In this document: positions 63,700 to 64,000 of the stretch, in pieces
How positions within the stretch are numbered: position 1 is the first letter of the stretch
Layout of the letters: each line of letters starts with the position of its first letter
Assembly (NCBI RefSeq): GCF_947507565.1
Contig: NC_089185.1
Coordinates: 1,674,001-1,738,000 of the forward strand
Direction of reading: 5' to 3'
DNA length: 64,000 nucleotides
Source of the DNA: Oscarella lobularis
Taxonomy: Eukaryota; Porifera; Homoscleromorpha; Homosclerophorida; Oscarellidae
Position numbers and translations under genes: made by a program
The notes under the pieces: model-generated
Told to the model about the DNA's origin: nothing
The model's database searches: none
Seen by the model: only the letters and a program-made list of their open reading frames with translations

Positions 63700-64000
63700 A
63701 TCTATGATTTCATCCTTCTTAAAGCAGCGCGGCTTTGCACTCTAATGAACCAAAGCCAAGAGTAGTCGACATGTCTCTGATGCGTTCACGCACCCCAGTA
63801 GCGTTACTCTGTCTTTAGACTTTTTGAAATTTTTTGCCTTCGGTTCATTTTTGCGAACAAGAGACTTTGAAGGCATTAGCCTCCACCTGAGGCCTGTCTC
63901 ATCAGCGTTGATTATTTGGGGAGGAGAATAATGTTCTGCTGCAATTTTCTCAGCAAGGCTTTCTACAAACGGTTCTACAGGAAAAAATCTGCTGAGAGCG
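63700..64000 (-). pseudogene. Jerky/pogo-type (DDE_1) transposase fragment at the right edge
   Basis: The frame enters from the window edge: PVEPFVESLAEKIAAEHYSP, PQIINADETGLRWRLMPSK, KAKNFKKSKDRVTLLGCVNA, then LLLALVH followed by TAG (63742-63744), then SAKPRCFKK. The NADETGLxWxxLPxKT, KxxKxRVTxLxxxNAxGxxKLPxLVIGKSxxPRCFK order is that of Jerky-like DDE_1 proteins. ADE holds the first catalytic Asp. The TAG replaces the codon after LVH, where the family has Ile-Gly. The frame runs into the foldback element at 63680. It begins without a Met, because its N-terminus lies beyond the window. Confidence 0.8.

Overview
The window looks like nuclear DNA of an early-branching, probably sponge-like animal. 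Introns are spliceosomal and very short (about 45-60 bp, GT...AG). There is a nuclear copy of mitochondrial DNA holding tRNA-Leu(UAA), tRNA-Gly(UCC), tRNA-Met(CAU) and the start of nad2, with TGA read as Trp. Cnidarian mtDNA lacks tRNA-Gly and tRNA-Leu genes, so a sponge or another animal fits better. The rest is a dense graveyard of DNA transposons and retroelements. No species can be named from the sequence alone.

Only a few genes look like host genes: a three-exon acidic, probably nuclear protein cut by the left edge (1-557, minus); a protein kinase of four visible exons (9886-10866, plus); an unrecognised ubiquitin-like fragment (29344-29775, minus); and an unrecognised multi-exon gene with one in-frame stop (57890-59040, plus). 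Almost everything else with a recognisable product is mobile-element protein carrying stops and frameshifts.

Layout. 1-3.2 kb: acidic gene, an ancient repeat pair, a broken DUF6589-like gene. 3.5-5.9 kb: broken integrase-domain gene abutting a PIF/Harbinger remnant. 8.3-9.7 kb: LINE tail and a CENP-B/pogo-like remnant. 9.9-10.9 kb: kinase. 11.1-14.3 kb: nested block of minisatellite, Ty3/Gypsy pol, and a Tigger/pogo transposase split by a 488-bp MITE with a perfect 9-bp target duplication. 14.5-15.8 kb: Mutator-like (MULE) tail. 17-19 kb: Gypsy gag start and an unrecognised reading frame. 21.45-21.98 kb: NUMT. 22.3-25.9 kb: Harbinger fragment beside an LTR element with both LTRs, gag and protease but no reverse transcriptase. 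28.1-28.9 kb: Crypton-type recombinase remnant. 31.4-32.5 kb: second MULE. 35 kb: LINE RT piece. 40.4 kb and 59.4-62.4 kb: three copies of one DDE family, one nearly intact with three exons. 42.3-43.8 kb: Tc1/IS630-like transposase. 44.6-45.1 kb: third MULE. 45.35-46.45 kb: RecQ helicase pseudogene. 46.5-49.9 kb: Penelope-like element split by an unidentified 1785-bp element. 55.2-56.2 kb: pogo C-terminus, HIRAN-like remnant and pogo terminus. 63.3-64 kb: 116-bp-arm foldback element beside a Jerky/pogo fragment.

The best candidate for something undescribed is the 46939-48723 insertion. It has TACGAAAAA termini, a CG target duplication, subterminal clusters of CACGAG/TCATGA, and internal reading frames that match no transposase I recognise. 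Removing it closes the interrupted Penelope frame exactly.
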